From assembly GCF_005239225.2 (NCBI RefSeq), contig NC_133301.1:10416318-10480317 (forward strand): DNA of 64,000 nucleotides, written 5' to 3'. The translations under genes and the position numbers were made by a program. This document shows positions 38,301-51,882 of the stretch, one piece after another (the first letter of the stretch is position 1; each line of letters opens with the position of its first letter). The DNA is from Populus alba. Lineage: Eukaryota; Streptophyta; Magnoliopsida; Malpighiales; Salicaceae. The notes under the pieces are model-generated. The model had not been told where the DNA came from and made no database searches. It saw only the letters and a list, made by a program, of their open reading frames with translations.

Positions 38301-41300
38301 TGCACATGCATAGAAATGCTCTATCTGTTTAAGTGACTTTCTCCACCAAAACTATCAACCCTCTTCTTCCTAAAATTTGGATTCTGAGTCCTTTGGTCAT
38401 ATAGATTTTTTCAAGTCTCATATGTCTTCTTGATTCTTTCATTTGTCCCCTTTATTTGAATGGCATGCACTCTTTTAAAATATACCTGTCAAAGGAAGAA
38501 TTTTTCATATCTTTCTGTAGTGCCTTCTCAAGTATTGGAGCTATTCCATGCACTGAGCATATGATGACTTTTATTCAATCATAGATTCCGAACAAAATAC
38601 AAGTGATTTGAAGCCTGAAGGAACCATGGGATTGTGCATGGATTGGGAAAGTACACTAATTGAGATTATAAGAACATGAATCATATCCGTCTCTCATTGT
38701 GCATTCCAACTTGATTGTTTTTCTAAGGCTTGATAATAATATCCTATCAAAGCTTTTTGCAGTGTAATGTTAAGTTTTAGTCTAAATGGGGGAAAAAAAA
38801 AGAACAAAACATTTCTTTAATCTAGTTTTGTGCGAAAGTTATATGATGTTGTGCTTTTGTTGGTAGGAACCAAATTACTTGTTAGCTTGTTCTGGTTTTG
38901 GAACTTTAATTACTTTGCTAGGTTGATGCAGGACATTTGTTGTCTTCCCTGGAAGTGCACTGAATTGAGTTGTGATTTGAAAAAATGGAAGTTCTAGGAT
39001 TTAATCTTAGTAAAGAGAATGAAGTTTCTGGATGAATTGAATGACTTGCAATATTAAGGAGAACTCAAAGGAAATTGAGTTAATTATCTATATACTATAT
39101 GAAGATTGGTTAACTTTAGTTATTTTTAATATTCTTTTATTTTTGGTTGGATCTTTTGTGGCTATATGAAGCTCATTTGCTTGACATTCAGGATATGTAT
39201 GATTATTCAAATAAATTGAAGTTTGCAAAGATAATCTCTCTTGTGTATTATATAGTAGCTGTCATAGTGATAAGATTAGTACTTCATGCGGTTGTTCATC
39301 AACTTGGCCTATGTGCCTAACCTGCTTACTTGAGACAGTCTGCTCATGTGTTTAGGAGGCGGTGACATTATGCAGCTAGTTTAGAATTATAACATTCTCA
39401 GATAATTGAGCCTTTGTTTAACAAGAGCAACACTGTTTTATAATTCTTCTCATTTTTTGAATTTTTGGCTTGTTCTCTTTTTTCAAACTGTTCAACCACC
39501 CAACCAACCCTGTATGCAGAAGCTGTATAATTTGTCCAATCCTTTCAACATTAAACAAACTTGACCCAGCCCCACCCTACTTGTTTTGGGACTGGTAAGG
39601 GGTCACTTATTTCAATGTACAGGGACATGATCCAATCCAACCTGAGAACACCTCTCTCATTTGCATCCCCAGCCTCTATACTTCACCATCCCCCTTCAAT
39701 GGTAATGAAAATGCAACAACAACAACAACTACTACTCATCATTTTCTTTTTAGATTTCTATTTCCTGATGACCAAAGAAGACCTATTACCAAGACAACAT
39801 GATGCCCTTTTCACTACATGGTGCAACTTGCTACTGATATCTCAGCATTGTGCATGAACTATTGTTTCATACACATTTTATTTACACGAGTTACAATAAT
39901 AATGTTACAGGCAAACATGGAGTCTATTATGAGAAACAGGGAACTGACAGAGACAAGGATGATGCAGGTAAACTGGTTAGCTATCCTTGTTTCTGTCATT
40001 TGTTATTTCTAGTTCTTATTATATCCTTGCAGTGTTATTTTATCATGAGATTCTAGATCATTGGTATACTGCTTTATTAGGCTCTGCGAGAGGAGCTGGC
40101 TTCGGCTGAACGGAGGGCGGAAGAAGAACGTACAGCACATAATGCTACAAAAATGGTTTGTACTGTGACTAATTCAACCATTTAAACAGTCATGTCTCCC
40201 CCCTGTTGCTTGCACTTTGATAACCTCTGTTTGGTAAAACAGGCAGCTATGGAAAGGGAAGTGGAATTGGAACATAGAGCAGTTGAGACATCCACTGCCC
40301 TTGCTAAGATGCAGGTAATGTAAGGGTATGCCCTTCATGTTATTTACTAAAAAAGTAATCTGTTCTTTAAAATATTATATAACATAGAACTGATTACATT
40401 CAAGACATGCTGGTGGTATATTGCAGTTGAATATAGTACAATGTTCATGAATTTGAGCCCTTCTTTTTCCGTTGTTGGTTCGAGATGTCTGTAATGATAA
40501 TACAATGGTTTCTTTTACTCAGTCAAAAAATAAAACAACGAACACCATAAGTATGAGTATTGCCTAGCCTAGGAATTCAAGATCTTAGTGTTTTAAATGT
40601 TTTTATGATGAAACTGGTGGGCATCTATTTTTTCACATTAATATCAATTATTTTGATTGAATGTCATTATTTCTTCCCTTTTAGAGAATTGCAGATGAGA
40701 GGACAACGAAGGCAGCTGAACTTGAGCAAAAGGTGGCACTACTTGAGGTACTCAAAACAATGCCAACTTTCTTTTTGGTGAATTTGATTTTCTTTTCCTG
40801 TTTATGCTCAAAATGCAGTTCAAAGTCACTAATACTTGCACTTCAGGTTGAATGTGCATCTCTTAATCAAGAGCTGCAAGATATGGAAGCTCGTGCTCGC
40901 CGTGGACAAAAGAAGTCCCCAGAAGAGGCAAATCAAATGATTCAGGTACCATCACAAGGCTGTACATCTCATTTTTTAACTCATTTGTTTGAGGTATACT
41001 TTATGCATTGCATGGTAGGCATACTTGTAATGAAATCTTGTTTTGGATAGTTAAAATAATTTAGTTAAAAAAAATGAAATACCTAAAATAATAATCTGTT
41101 GAACTATTTAACTATCATTTTATCATTCACACTAATGTGCTATGCTATGTAAGAAAGATGCAGTTTTTGTTATTCTTATTATAGGGGTAAAACTATTTAC
41201 CTATCATGAGATTTTATAGAATTTTCTTTTTCAGTTATGAACATCCCTCTCATGTCAAGTTCTATCTTCTTTTTTTTGTTTGCATTTTTATGCTGTTTGC

Positions 41301-44300
41301 AGTACTACTTTGCACGAAATGCTAGCTTAATAACATCATGGTTTCTTTTTTCTTTATATCTGACAATAACATCATTATTTATGAGGGTTCTTGCTTTTAT
41401 TGCTACAGATAATTCTTTTATTTACTCTGAAATAGTGAAAGGTTGTTGAGATTTTATATGATTAGTTATTGTTAGTTCCATTTAACCAGAATCTACTGAT
41501 AGCACTGATCCTTGACTTGCATAATTTTTATGCACTATAAACTTCTATGGTTAGAGAGTGTACCTGTAGGAGTTGTCTGTTCTAAAAATAAAGCATTTCA
41601 TATCCTTCTGCTTACTTGAAGAGAACAAATTATAGCACAGCAGTGATTGTTAGTGTACCAGGTCTTTTTGATGACTGAATTTTCAACTGTTAAGATGCAG
41701 GCGTGGCAGGAAGAAGTGGAACGTGCACGCCAAGGTCAGAGAGATGCTGAGAGCAAGCTTTCTTATACAGAGGCAAGATTTCTTTGATTTTTGCTGTGAA
41801 TGTTGCTATTGAAGTCTCCAATTTAATACAAAATTGCCATCAAGATCATATACTGATCTCAAGAGATTTTGATGAAGAAGTTTGTATTATTATTGTACAA
41901 AATACTATGTTGAAAACTTGCATGGTAATTTAAGCAGTGTTTGCTATGATTTAACCATTTGTTTGACTGCAGACTGAAGCGCAGAAAATGAGAGTTGAAA
42001 TGGCTGCCATGAAGAGGGATGCTGAGCACTATTCACGTCAGGTATCCTATGCTAATGATCTGAAGGAGTTTTATGAAGTGGAAATGTTTCTTTGTCTGAA
42101 GAAGATTTTACTGCTGATATGGTGTCAAGTTTTTCACTTTACCCACGTGTGACAGATGATTAGTTTATTATGGCACAAAATTATCCCATGCCTTGAATTG
42201 GTTTGCGTCATCAGTCATGGAAAACCAAGTTGATTTTGTGTGTGCATTTTGTTAAAGAAATGCATGGTATGATAACTTTTCAGTGTGGCTTTTACTCAAG
42301 CATCACCTTATATAGCGCATTTCACAGGAACATGTGGAGTTAGAGAAGCGCTACCGTGATCTAACTGACCTATTGGTAATGCAGATGCCACATAATCTAT
42401 CCTTTTACTCAATTTTACTACTATTTTAGATTTATGTCGTGGCTTTTTATGTCTGTATCTGTTTATGATTCAGTACTACAAGCAAACTCAATTAGAAGCC
42501 ATGGCTAGTGAAAAAGCAGCTGCAGAGTTTCAGTTGGAGAAGGAAGTAAAACGTCTTCAAGAAGCACAGGCGTGTCTTTATGTACTTAGTGCTGGCTGAT
42601 TAATTGCAATTATTCACACTCTTAACTCCCTTTTCATTTAGCTGACAGCTCCATCTTTGTTTTGCACATTGAACAGGTTGAGGCAGAAAGAAGTAGAGTT
42701 TCTCGCCGGACATCGTCATCTTGGGAAGAAGACAATGAAATGAAGGAACTAGAGTACGCTATTTGGTTTTTTTTATTGAATAGACATTTTGCATGCTTCT
42801 CCTAATCCTTTTGGCATTTTATTGGGCACATTTAGAAATGTCTCATTACCTAGTTTTTATGAACTAAGAATTTAACTGAGCTTTTCTTTGGTAGACCAAG
42901 CTCCATTTTACGAATATAGGAGCTCGGTTATTTTTGACAAATGATCATCTAAATACTGCACTGAATCTTTTTTACTGCAGCTCAGTTAGATATTGAGGAA
43001 GATGGTTAAAAGTCTAAATGGACAAATATAGTTGATGCACATTATTGATTGATTTAATATGGAAACTATGCCCTCAGAGGAAAAAAGAAAAAAATGTGCA
43101 TGTTAAATAACAATATTTGGTCATTTGTTGGATGCTAGTCAAAAGTTTACTCAATGATGCCAGTGATTTATGTTGTGGAGTGCAGTATAGCAGGTCAAAT
43201 ATGAATAAGCTAAATGGTTTTATCAGATAAAATGAATGTAGAAAGTAGCCTATACGAACTTTCAAATGTTCAGGTCCTGCTGATCTCACCTTTCTATCAT
43301 TTTCAGAACTATCTCGCCATATAATTCACTATAAAACAAAAGTGAACTCCTTGATTGATGGTCTTGCATTGAAGGGTCTGTTTGGCCCTACTCTGTTTAA
43401 AGGCAAAGTAGCTTCTGGCCCAGTATTTAAGAATATAGGTGTTTTGATTGCAGTTTTCTTCTCTAAATAAAGAAAAGAAAAGGCATTTTATCTCAGTCCC
43501 ACTGCTTATTTCACAATCAGTAAAAACCAATCCTTTGATTTTGCTCTTATGCATGGCAGGACCAAATACAACTTAAAAGGAAAATTCTTATGAAGAATGA
43601 TTCTTCACTCGCTAAAAATTAGATTTCAAGACTAGTCTGGACATGTCATATGTCTCATAGCAGCATAATATGAGAGAACGATTACTTGTATATATTGTTT
43701 TCTAGGAATCAGCTTCTGAACTGTTTTAATGGATCAGGGCGGAAGATATGATAAAAAAAATATAAAATAAATTGAGTTCAGAGATTTTGAATTATTTTAT
43801 TAGTCATTTTGAAAGAAGTAAAGCATCTATGATGGAATTAGTGATTCATTGAATGCTGGAGTGTTGATTTTTTTTTCTGTTCTTTTCATATACCCTTGTT
43901 TTTCTAATCCTGCCTCAGCTTTCATTTTCTTGATTCCTCTATTAGTGCTCCCTCTGATGCTTTATGAAGTTCATGTGTTGTAGTTCTGATTGGAATGCCT
44001 ATAAACAATTGATCAATTGAGCATGGAAGACAAAATATCAGCACTCATTTGTCCCTTGTACTCTTTAAACTAGATATATGTGCTATTGTTTAATTCTCTG
44101 ATGCTTTACGAAGTTCTTTTTTCTTACTAAGTAATAATTGCAGGCCACTTCCCTTGTATCACCGTCACATGGTTGGGGCAAGTATACAGGTAAATTTTTC
44201 ACCTGTAGTAACCTACTTGCAGTACCTCTCTTTGTTTGATTGCATATGCTTCAACCTGCATCATGCAGTTGCAAAAGGCAGCAAAAATATTGGATTCAGG

Positions 44301-44721
44301 GGCTGCCAGAGTCACTAGATTTTTATGGCGTTATCCAACTGCTAGACTTATTTTGCTTTTCTATTTGGTAAGGAGTTATTTTATGCTTAAAATGTTTAAT
44401 TAAAATACATGTTATGTAGAAGCATCTAAGTTTTTTGACGGCCATTAAAATCATTTGCAGGTATTTGTCCATCTTTTCTTGATGTATTTATTGCATCGCC
44501 TTCAGGTATGGAAACTTGGTCGTGTGATCAGTTGTTTATGTTATTGAGACATTCAATGCAAGATACTTGTTTCTAGCTGTAAACTAGGTTGCTTTGGACA
44601 TGCTAAGCATCGGTTTCTATTCAGTAAAATTTTATTTCCCAATATGCAGGAACAAGCAGATAGTTTTTCTGCTAGAGAAGTTGCTGAATCTATGGGTCTC
44701 GCTAACCATACCTTACCATAA
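35336..44721 (+). CDS. GC1: Golgin candidate 1 (golgin-84-like tethering protein)
   Basis: Tail-anchored coiled-coil protein of the Golgi, a golgin-84 homologue thought to tether vesicles between cisternae. Exons: 35336-35363, 35750-35830, 36659-36708, 36826-37377, 37495-37557, 37882-37959, 38068-38271, 39911-39967, 40081-40155, 40243-40314, 40685-40747, 40847-40945, 41701-41772, 41973-42041, 42328-42375, 42474-42569, 42677-42753, 44144-44189, 44269-44367, 44461-44505, 44650-44721; 681 residues (Arabidopsis protein about 707). The start MASWLKVAEDLFENMDRKAK is typical. Residues to about 237 are acidic and Ser-rich, probably disordered. Residues 238-610 are long coiled coil. RFLWRYPTARLILLFYL-VFVHLFLMYLLHRLQ near 626-658 is the conserved C-terminal membrane anchor. 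Two introns (after 41772 and 42569) appear to use GC donors; the second has an in-frame GT alternative 12 bp downstream. Confidence 0.95.
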
Positions 44722-45650
44722 TTGGGTAGCTGTTCCAGATCAAAGGTCAACGCCATGAAGTTGTCTAATATACCTGCGTTTTCATTTCTGCAAAGGTGTG
44801 CCTTGCTTGCCGACCTCACCGTCTGCCGTGCATTTTAGGTAATTATTGATCTTGGAAAACAGGGTATAGGTTAGAATAGCAAAATAGTCTAGATGAAGCC
44901 ACAATTTTCAAATGTGCAGCAAATATAGATAAATCATTATCTCCGTGACAAGTGTGCCTTGTGGGAACTGCTGTCATAATATTCAGTGAGAGCCACCATG
45001 TTGTGGAATCCATACTTCGCTTCTTGGATTTAATATTCTTTCATTTATTATAGGCAACTGAAAATTTGCAACCATTCTCAGAATGGAACAGCAGTTTTCA
45101 TTTTGGATTTGTCAAAAACATACCCCAACTTAGTTTCTGATTGTGAGCAAATTTGAGACAGATGTTCCATTTTCGGTGAGAATAAATTTCATGACCCGTT
45201 TGGTGTTTTGGTGCCAACTGAGGCTCACATGGGTTTCACATCGAAAATCATAGAGCCGCAAGCTCCACAGTTTCATTTTGAAACTTTTGATCTTAATTTA
45301 TATCCTCACTGAGTGTGCTTGCATCTTAAAATTTTGATTAGAAGCCATGTCAAAAACCTGATTCAAAATAAAGATGGTCAACGGAGATCGGACTCTAATC
45401 TCTCAAGTTTGCAGGACAGTAACGACCATTTAGCAACATTAAAATCATTAGAAAATCAAATCATTGAAATCAATTATGCAAATCTGGATTAATGGTAAAT
45501 CTACTTAGCTTGCTAACTGAGTATGTGCTTACAATAATTCAAGAATATTTCTATTCGAGTATTCCTTCACTTTTATTTCTTAACAAATACACACTTATCA
45601 TCTTTAAAAAATTAGTCAAGCTTTTTTTTTAATTTAAATAAAATTAAGAT
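44722..45650. other. golgin 3' UTR and intergenic DNA
   Basis: The first 350-400 bp are probably 3' UTR. 45050-45420 is moderately GC-containing without a frame. It becomes AT-rich just before the duplicated block starts. Confidence 0.4.
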
Positions 45651-45654
45651 AATA

Positions 45655-46480
45655 TCAGACCATCAAATATCTAAGAAATTATAATTCCTAGAGTGACATT
45701 TGCAATATCAAAGTCTTTCATATAAAAAATATTAGTTAATATTTTTTTGATATCATTGATTATGTATTAGTTGTTGTCCAATATTAACAAGTCATCCATA
45801 TAAAAACATACAATAACATAGCATTTATCCATATTTCTTACATAAATATATTTATCAATCTCATTGATTTTAAACTTGATTGACAACATAACCTTGTTAA
45901 ACTTTTTATACCATTAAGTAAGAGCTTATTTCAAACCATGTGATAATTTGACAAGTTTAAAAACTTTATTTTCTTTCTTTTAACAACAAACCCCTCAAGT
46001 TAATCTATTAAGACCTCTTTGTTAAGGTTACAATTTAGAAATATTATTTTTACATCTATTATTATATTTGGATGAAAATAATCAATAACTAATTTGTGTA
46101 ATATTGTATGCATGTCTAATGAATACACAATCCACTATTTTAAGTCTTATTTTAATATTTTTAGGATCAAGTAATACGAATTTGACAGGATGCTATTACA
46201 TTTTAAAAATATTTGTAAAAATATCTTTTTTCTTTTCAAAACTCATGATATATATTTTCTAACTTCTTGTAAGGCACTTTGTTAAATATATAATTGAAGG
46301 TCAAAATTGTCTACTCTCACAAGTTTTAAAACGCTCTTAAACTTGTCAACATAAAATTCATCATTTGTTTTAGAACTTGGTTCTTACTTTCAATAATTTT
46401 ATTTTGGTGGGTGAATAAGAAATATTAGATTAGTGTATAATATCACTTTGAGAATAAAATTCGCTAAAAGAGCCTTATAT
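45655..46480 (-). pseudogene. Ty1-copia pol fragment, decayed (copy A)
   Basis: Minus-strand reading shows broken integrase then reverse transcriptase pieces. The integrase end is recognisable near 46395-46475 (FSEFYSQSDIIHTN followed by HPPK). RT landmarks are DVKIIFLNCNLNKEV near 46020-46065, KLVKLSHGLK near 45930-45960, and the catalytic YMDD at about 45789-45800 within CFYMDDLLIL. Stops and frameshifts are frequent, integrase and RT are closer together than in an intact element, and no LTR was found. The RT is cut at the unit edge. Confidence 0.8.
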
Positions 46481-47361
46481 TCTCCATTTTTATTTTTTTT
46501 ATTGCATTATTTTTTTGTTAAATTGATTTTCAACTTTATTTTTTTACTAAAACATTTCAAGAGCCTCATTTTTTTTTTTTTTTTTTTTTTTTTTGTGTGG
46601 AACTTTGTCATTTGTTTAACCATGTTTGCCCTTAAGTCCATTGAGGAGGAGCTTGTTTTATTTTAGAAAACTTATTAAAAGGCTTTTAGTAAAAAGTTAT
46701 ATTGGTATACCAATATAATCCGAAACAACTTAACAATCTCTTAAAAAATAATTTTTTTGACATGTAAGGGATTTTGAAAAAAGATTTGTCATTGTCACAC
46801 CCCATGTATTTATAAATTTGATCAATTAACTAGGAACTAGATATTTTCTCACTTGTCTAATAAAGACTAATTCAAAAATACAACCTTCCATGAGTCATTA
46901 TCCTAGGTAAGAGAGAGAGAGAGTAACTTTTATACTTTCTCAATTACCGCTTCCTTTTTATGTAAATTAACATCATAAGCTGAAAACATGAAAAAAGATT
47001 GTATATTCTTGAGAAATGTGGAAAGCCAAATAAATAAATGAACATGTTTAAGCAAGGGTCCTAGGAATTTATGTTGTTATTGTTAGTGTATATGCTTTAT
47101 AACCAACCAATTAGATACATATTGATGTTGTCTTTGTTCATGTAACATATTTAATTTTTAATAAAAGCTTATTTATCTTTAATATTCATCAAATATTTGA
47201 TTAATAAATATAGATTTAAAATAAAGTTTTTATGATAAAAATACTTTGCAAAGAAAATTATAAAGTTGTTATAATTATATGATTCATATTACATCAAAAT
47301 ATTGTTATTAAATGTTCATGATCAATGCTCTATTAAAATTAAATATTAATTAGAGTTGTTG

Positions 47362-47390
47362 ATACTGATACTGATACTGATACTGATACA
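47362..47390. repeat. (GATACT)n microsatellite in copy A
   Basis: Four full GATACT units plus a partial one; copy B (from 50764) has three plus a partial one. Confidence 0.9.
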
Positions 47391-48194
47391 TATTATTATT
47401 GTTGTTTATAAAAGAAAGCAGTTATTCTTTTAAGTTGAGGTATGAGAGATACTTAGAACTAATGTGTATGTGATTGTCAGATGATATGTGTATTGAACTG
47501 ACTTGCATGAAAATTCTATATGAAGAAATCACATGTGTCTATGAAAAGACTCACATGATGGTTGTGTAAGTAATCATTAGACTTGAGATCACTAAGTTAT
47601 CTTATATAGAGAATATTATGTTTTGATCTTGCTACATGTTGTCCTAATCAAGGGTAAAAAACAAAGTAGATATTGAATATAACATGAACTATATGAAAGT
47701 ATTTGAGTAATCAAGAAAGTATTGACTATTCTAAGTGAATTAGAAAAAAAAATATTTTATTTGTTTTCAAATATTATTTAAATAATCAATTACTATAATG
47801 TTAAGAATAAATATAATTTAGCAAAATAGACACTTCATGCTTTAATTTCGGTTTGATTCAATTCAAAAACTTGAAAAAAATAATAATTTTGATTTGATTA
47901 TTTATTTTGACCCAAAACCATATCAAACTGAAATTGCTCTCTTACTGTAAACCGACTTGGCAAATAGCAATTCCTCCATACAACAGACAGACTTTAGTAG
48001 CCAAAAACACTCTGCTCCTTTATCTGAGTTGATAACTCGTGACAAAATTATTGTCCACAGCACATAGACGTGGCCTGGCAATATTTCTATTTGGCTGTCA
48101 GCTGTCATGGCCACATTATGATTGCACTAAACATTTTCCAAAATAATGATTGAACTTTATAGTGGTGGGTTGTGTCTATGATATTGATGTAGAG

Positions 48195-48385
48195 TGTGTT
48201 TGGATTATGGCTAAAACATTGCTTGTCAAATATTTAAAAAATGTTTTTATTTAGAATTAATTTTTTTAATTTTTTTTATTTTGCTGATATTAAAAATAAA
48301 TTTTTAAAAAATAAAAAATATATTATTTTAATATATTTTTAAATAAAAAATACTTTTAAAAAATAATAATTATTACAAATATACT
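48195..48385. mobile_element. MITE-like AT-rich copy inside unit A
   Basis: Begins TGTGTTTGGATTATGGC. The core TTTGCTGATATTAAAAAT and ATTATTTTAATATATTTTTA matches the family. The same element lies at 52838-53030 in copy B, so it was present before the duplication. Confidence 0.55.
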
Positions 48386-49060
48386 TGCAAGGGGGTATGC
48401 AGAACATAAAAGATAACGTGGCAAGTTAAAAGTTTTCTTCTCTTTGATTATCCGTTTTATAATATAATTCAATTTATTTTGAAAAGTATTTTTAGATGTT
48501 TTTTTTTTATTTTAATATATTAATATTAAAACTGTAAAATATAAAAAAATATTTTAATATATTTTTTAATTAAAATATATTTTTGTAAAAGAACAACACC
48601 ATGCACTACCTTACTAAATACACATTTATCTTTATATTTGAATGGTCTTGACTCTTGTTATCTTTGATACGAAGACAAATCATTCTTTCTCCCGTTGTTT
48701 ATATGACAATAGTTTTCTTTGAAAAGTTAATTAAATGGAATGGAAAGAGAATTATTTGTTTATATTTGTAAATTTTATGAAAAATAAGTCGAAAAATAAC
48801 TTTTAATATTTGGTTATGATATGAAAAATTAACTAAAAAATAAATTATTAATATTTTTTTCAAGTTTATTAAAAAACAAAGACTAAATTTGATAGATAAA
48901 AAAAATTAAAGAAGAATAAAAATAAAAATATTTTAAATTTTATAAATTATTTGAAATAAAACAAATAATAATTAAAAGAGTGAGGATCAAATTCGACGGA
49001 TAAGAAAATCTCAATCAAGAAAAATTATAAGAGAAAAAACAAATAGCAATTAAAATAATA

Positions 49061-49900
49061 TCAGAACATCAAATATCTAAGAAATTATAATTCCTAGAGT
49101 GACATTTGTAATATCAAAGTCTTTCATATAAAAATATTAGTTAATATTTTTTTGATATCATTAATTATGTATTAGTTGTTGTTTAATATTAACAAGTCAT
49201 CCATATAAAAACATATAATAACATAGCATTTATCCATATTTCTTACATAAATATATTTATCAATCTCATTGATTTTAAACTTGATTGACAACATAACCTT
49301 GTTAAATTTTTTATACCATTAAGTAAGAGCTTATTTCAAACCATGTGATAATTTGACAAGTTTAAAAACTTTATTTTCTTTCTTTTAACAACAAACCCCT
49401 CAAGTTAATCTATTAAGACCTCTTTGTTAAGGTTACAATTTAGAAAATATTATTTTAACATCTATTATTATATTTGGATGAAAATAATCAATAACTAATT
49501 TGTGTAATATTGTATGCATGTCTAATGAATACACAATCCACTATTTTAAGTCTTATTTTAATATTTTTAGGATCAAAGTAATACGAATTTAACAGGATGC
49601 TATTACATTTTAAAATATTTGTAAAAATATCTTTTTTTCTTTTCAAAACTCATATGATATATTTTCTAACTTCTTGTAAGGCACTTTGTTAAATATATAA
49701 TTAAAGGTCAAAATTGCCTACTCTCACAAGTTTTAAAACGCTCTTAAACTTGTCAACATAAAATTCATCATTTGTTTTAGAACTTGGTTCTTACTTTCAA
49801 TAATTTCATTTTGGTGAGTGAATAAGAAATATTAGATTAGTGTATAATATCACTTTGAGAATAAAATTCGCTAAAAAAGCCTTATATTCTCCATTTTTAT
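49061..49900 (-). pseudogene. Ty1-copia pol fragment, decayed (copy B)
   Basis: Counterpart of 45655-46480 with the same breaks plus a few extra single-base changes (for example the codons around YMDD at 49194-49206). It was already dead before the duplication, since the main stops are shared. Confidence 0.8.
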
Positions 49901-51166
49901 TTTTTTTATTGCATTAATTTTTTTGTTAAATTGATTTTCAACTTTATTTTTTTACTAAAACATTTCAAGAGCCTCATTTTTTTTTGTTGTTTTTTTTTTG
50001 TGGAACTTTGTCACTTGTTTAACCATGTTTGCCCTTCAGTCCATTGAGGAGGAGCTTATTTTATTTTAGAAAACTTATTAAAAGGCTTTTAGTAAAAAGT
50101 TATATTGGTATACCAATATAATCCGAAACAACTTAACAATCTCTTAAAAAATAATTTTTTTGACATGTAAGGGATTTTGAAAAAAGATTTGTCATTGTCA
50201 CACCCCATGTATTTATAAATTTGATCAATTAATTAGTACCTAGATATTTTCTCACTTGTCTAATAAAGACTAATTCAAAAATACAACCTTCCATGAGTCA
50301 TTGTCCAAGGTGTAAGAGAGAGAGAGAGTAACTTTTATACTTTCTCAATTACCGCTTCCTTTTTATGTAAATTAACATCATAAGCTGAAAACATGAAAAA
50401 AGATTGTATATTCTTGAGAAATGTGGAAAGCCAAATAAATAAATGGACATGTTTAAGCAAGGGTCCTAGGAATTTATGTTGTTATTGTTAGTGTATATGC
50501 TTTATAACCAACCAATTAGATACATATGATGTTGTCTTTGTTCATGTAACATATTTAATTTTTAATAAAAGCTTATTTATCTTCAATATTTATCAAATAT
50601 TCGATTAATAAATATAGATTTAAAATAAAGTTTTTATGATAAAAATACTTTGGAAAAAAAATTATAAAGTTGTTATAATTATATGATTCATATTACATCA
50701 AAACATTGTTATTAAATGTTCATGATCAATGCTCTATTAAAATTAAATATTAATTAGAGTTGTTGATACTGATACTGATACTGATACATATTATTATTAT
50801 TATTATTGTTTATAAAAGAAAGCAGTTATTCTTTTAAGTTGAGGTATGAGAGATACTTAGAACTAATGTGTATGTGATTGTCAGATGATATGTGTATTGA
50901 ACTGACTTGCATGAAAATTCTATATGAAGAAATCACATGTGTCTATGAAAAGACTCACATGATGGTTGTGTAAGTAATCATTAGACTTGAGATCACTAAG
51001 TTATCTTATATAGAGAATATTATGTTTTGATCTTGCTACATGTTGTTTCTAATCAAGGGTAAAAAACAAAGTAGATATTGAATATAACATGAACTATATG
51101 AAAGTATTTGAGTAATCAAGAGAGTATTGACTATTCTAAGTGAATTAGAAAAAAATATTTTATTTG

Positions 51167-51221
51167 TTTTCAAATAATATTGATTGTAAATTCTTATGCA
51201 AAGAGAAATATTATTTGAAAA
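51167..51221. repeat. 15 bp perfect inverted repeat (hairpin) in copy B
   Basis: TTTTCAAATAATATT at 51167-51181 pairs with AATATTATTTGAAAA at 51207-51221, with a 25 base loop. Copy A lacks it. Confidence 0.92.
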
Positions 51222-51454
51222 GAATTTCAAATATTATTTAAATAATCAATTACTATAATGTTAAGAATAAATATAATTTAGCAGAATAGACACTTCATGC
51301 TTTAATTTCGGTTTGATTCAATTCAAAAACTTGAAAAAATAATAATTTTGATTTGATTATTTATTTTGACCCAAAACCATATCAAAACTGAAATTGCTCT
51401 CTTACTGTGAACGACTTGGCAAATAGCAATTCCTCCATACAACAGACTTTAGTA

Positions 51455-51844
51455 GCCTCTCAGCTGTCGAAGGCCGTCGTGAGCAGCAGCCAACTTTGTT
51501 TCCTTTGGGCTGTAATTGTTGATGTCATGGGCTGAGCCCTTCAAGGCTTAAAGCTCTCTTTAGATTTACCAAATTCTGACAAACGAAAAATACAACTTTG
51601 AGGTCTTAAGGGTTGTTTGTAAAATGCTCCCCAATTTTTATTTTTTTTTGAAGTCATGTATTTCTGCCTTTTCAGTGTCTCGCAAAACATAACTTTTTTT
51701 TATATATATATATTTTATTATTTCAATTTTAGATTTGGCGCTTTGTTTAGTAATTAATTTTGGGTCTTTGGATTAAATTCTGGCACTTTAATATTTGAAA
51801 TTATAATTTATATGCTAGGCGTTTTACAGTATTAAAAAACCTAG

Positions 51845-51882
<38 letters not shown>

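Larger units (their letters stand above)
45651..49056. repeat. 3.4 kb duplicated unit, copy A
   Basis: First copy of a head-to-tail duplication. The left edge AATATCAG at 45651 recurs at 49057, giving a 3406 bp period, and the right edge AGCAATTAAAA runs directly into copy B. By eye the copies agree at roughly 97%. Contents in order: a decayed copia fragment (45655-46480, minus), an unclassified AT-rich body with GAGAGA and GATACT microsatellites, a GC-richer block (47930-48120), and two MITE-like copies (48195-48385, 48455-48600). Confidence 0.93.

Noticed and set aside
39561..39857. Possible SINE in golgin intron 7, ending near a CAACAACAACAAC tract
   Set aside because: No tRNA-like A and B boxes and no target duplication could be found, so the similarity is too weak to call.
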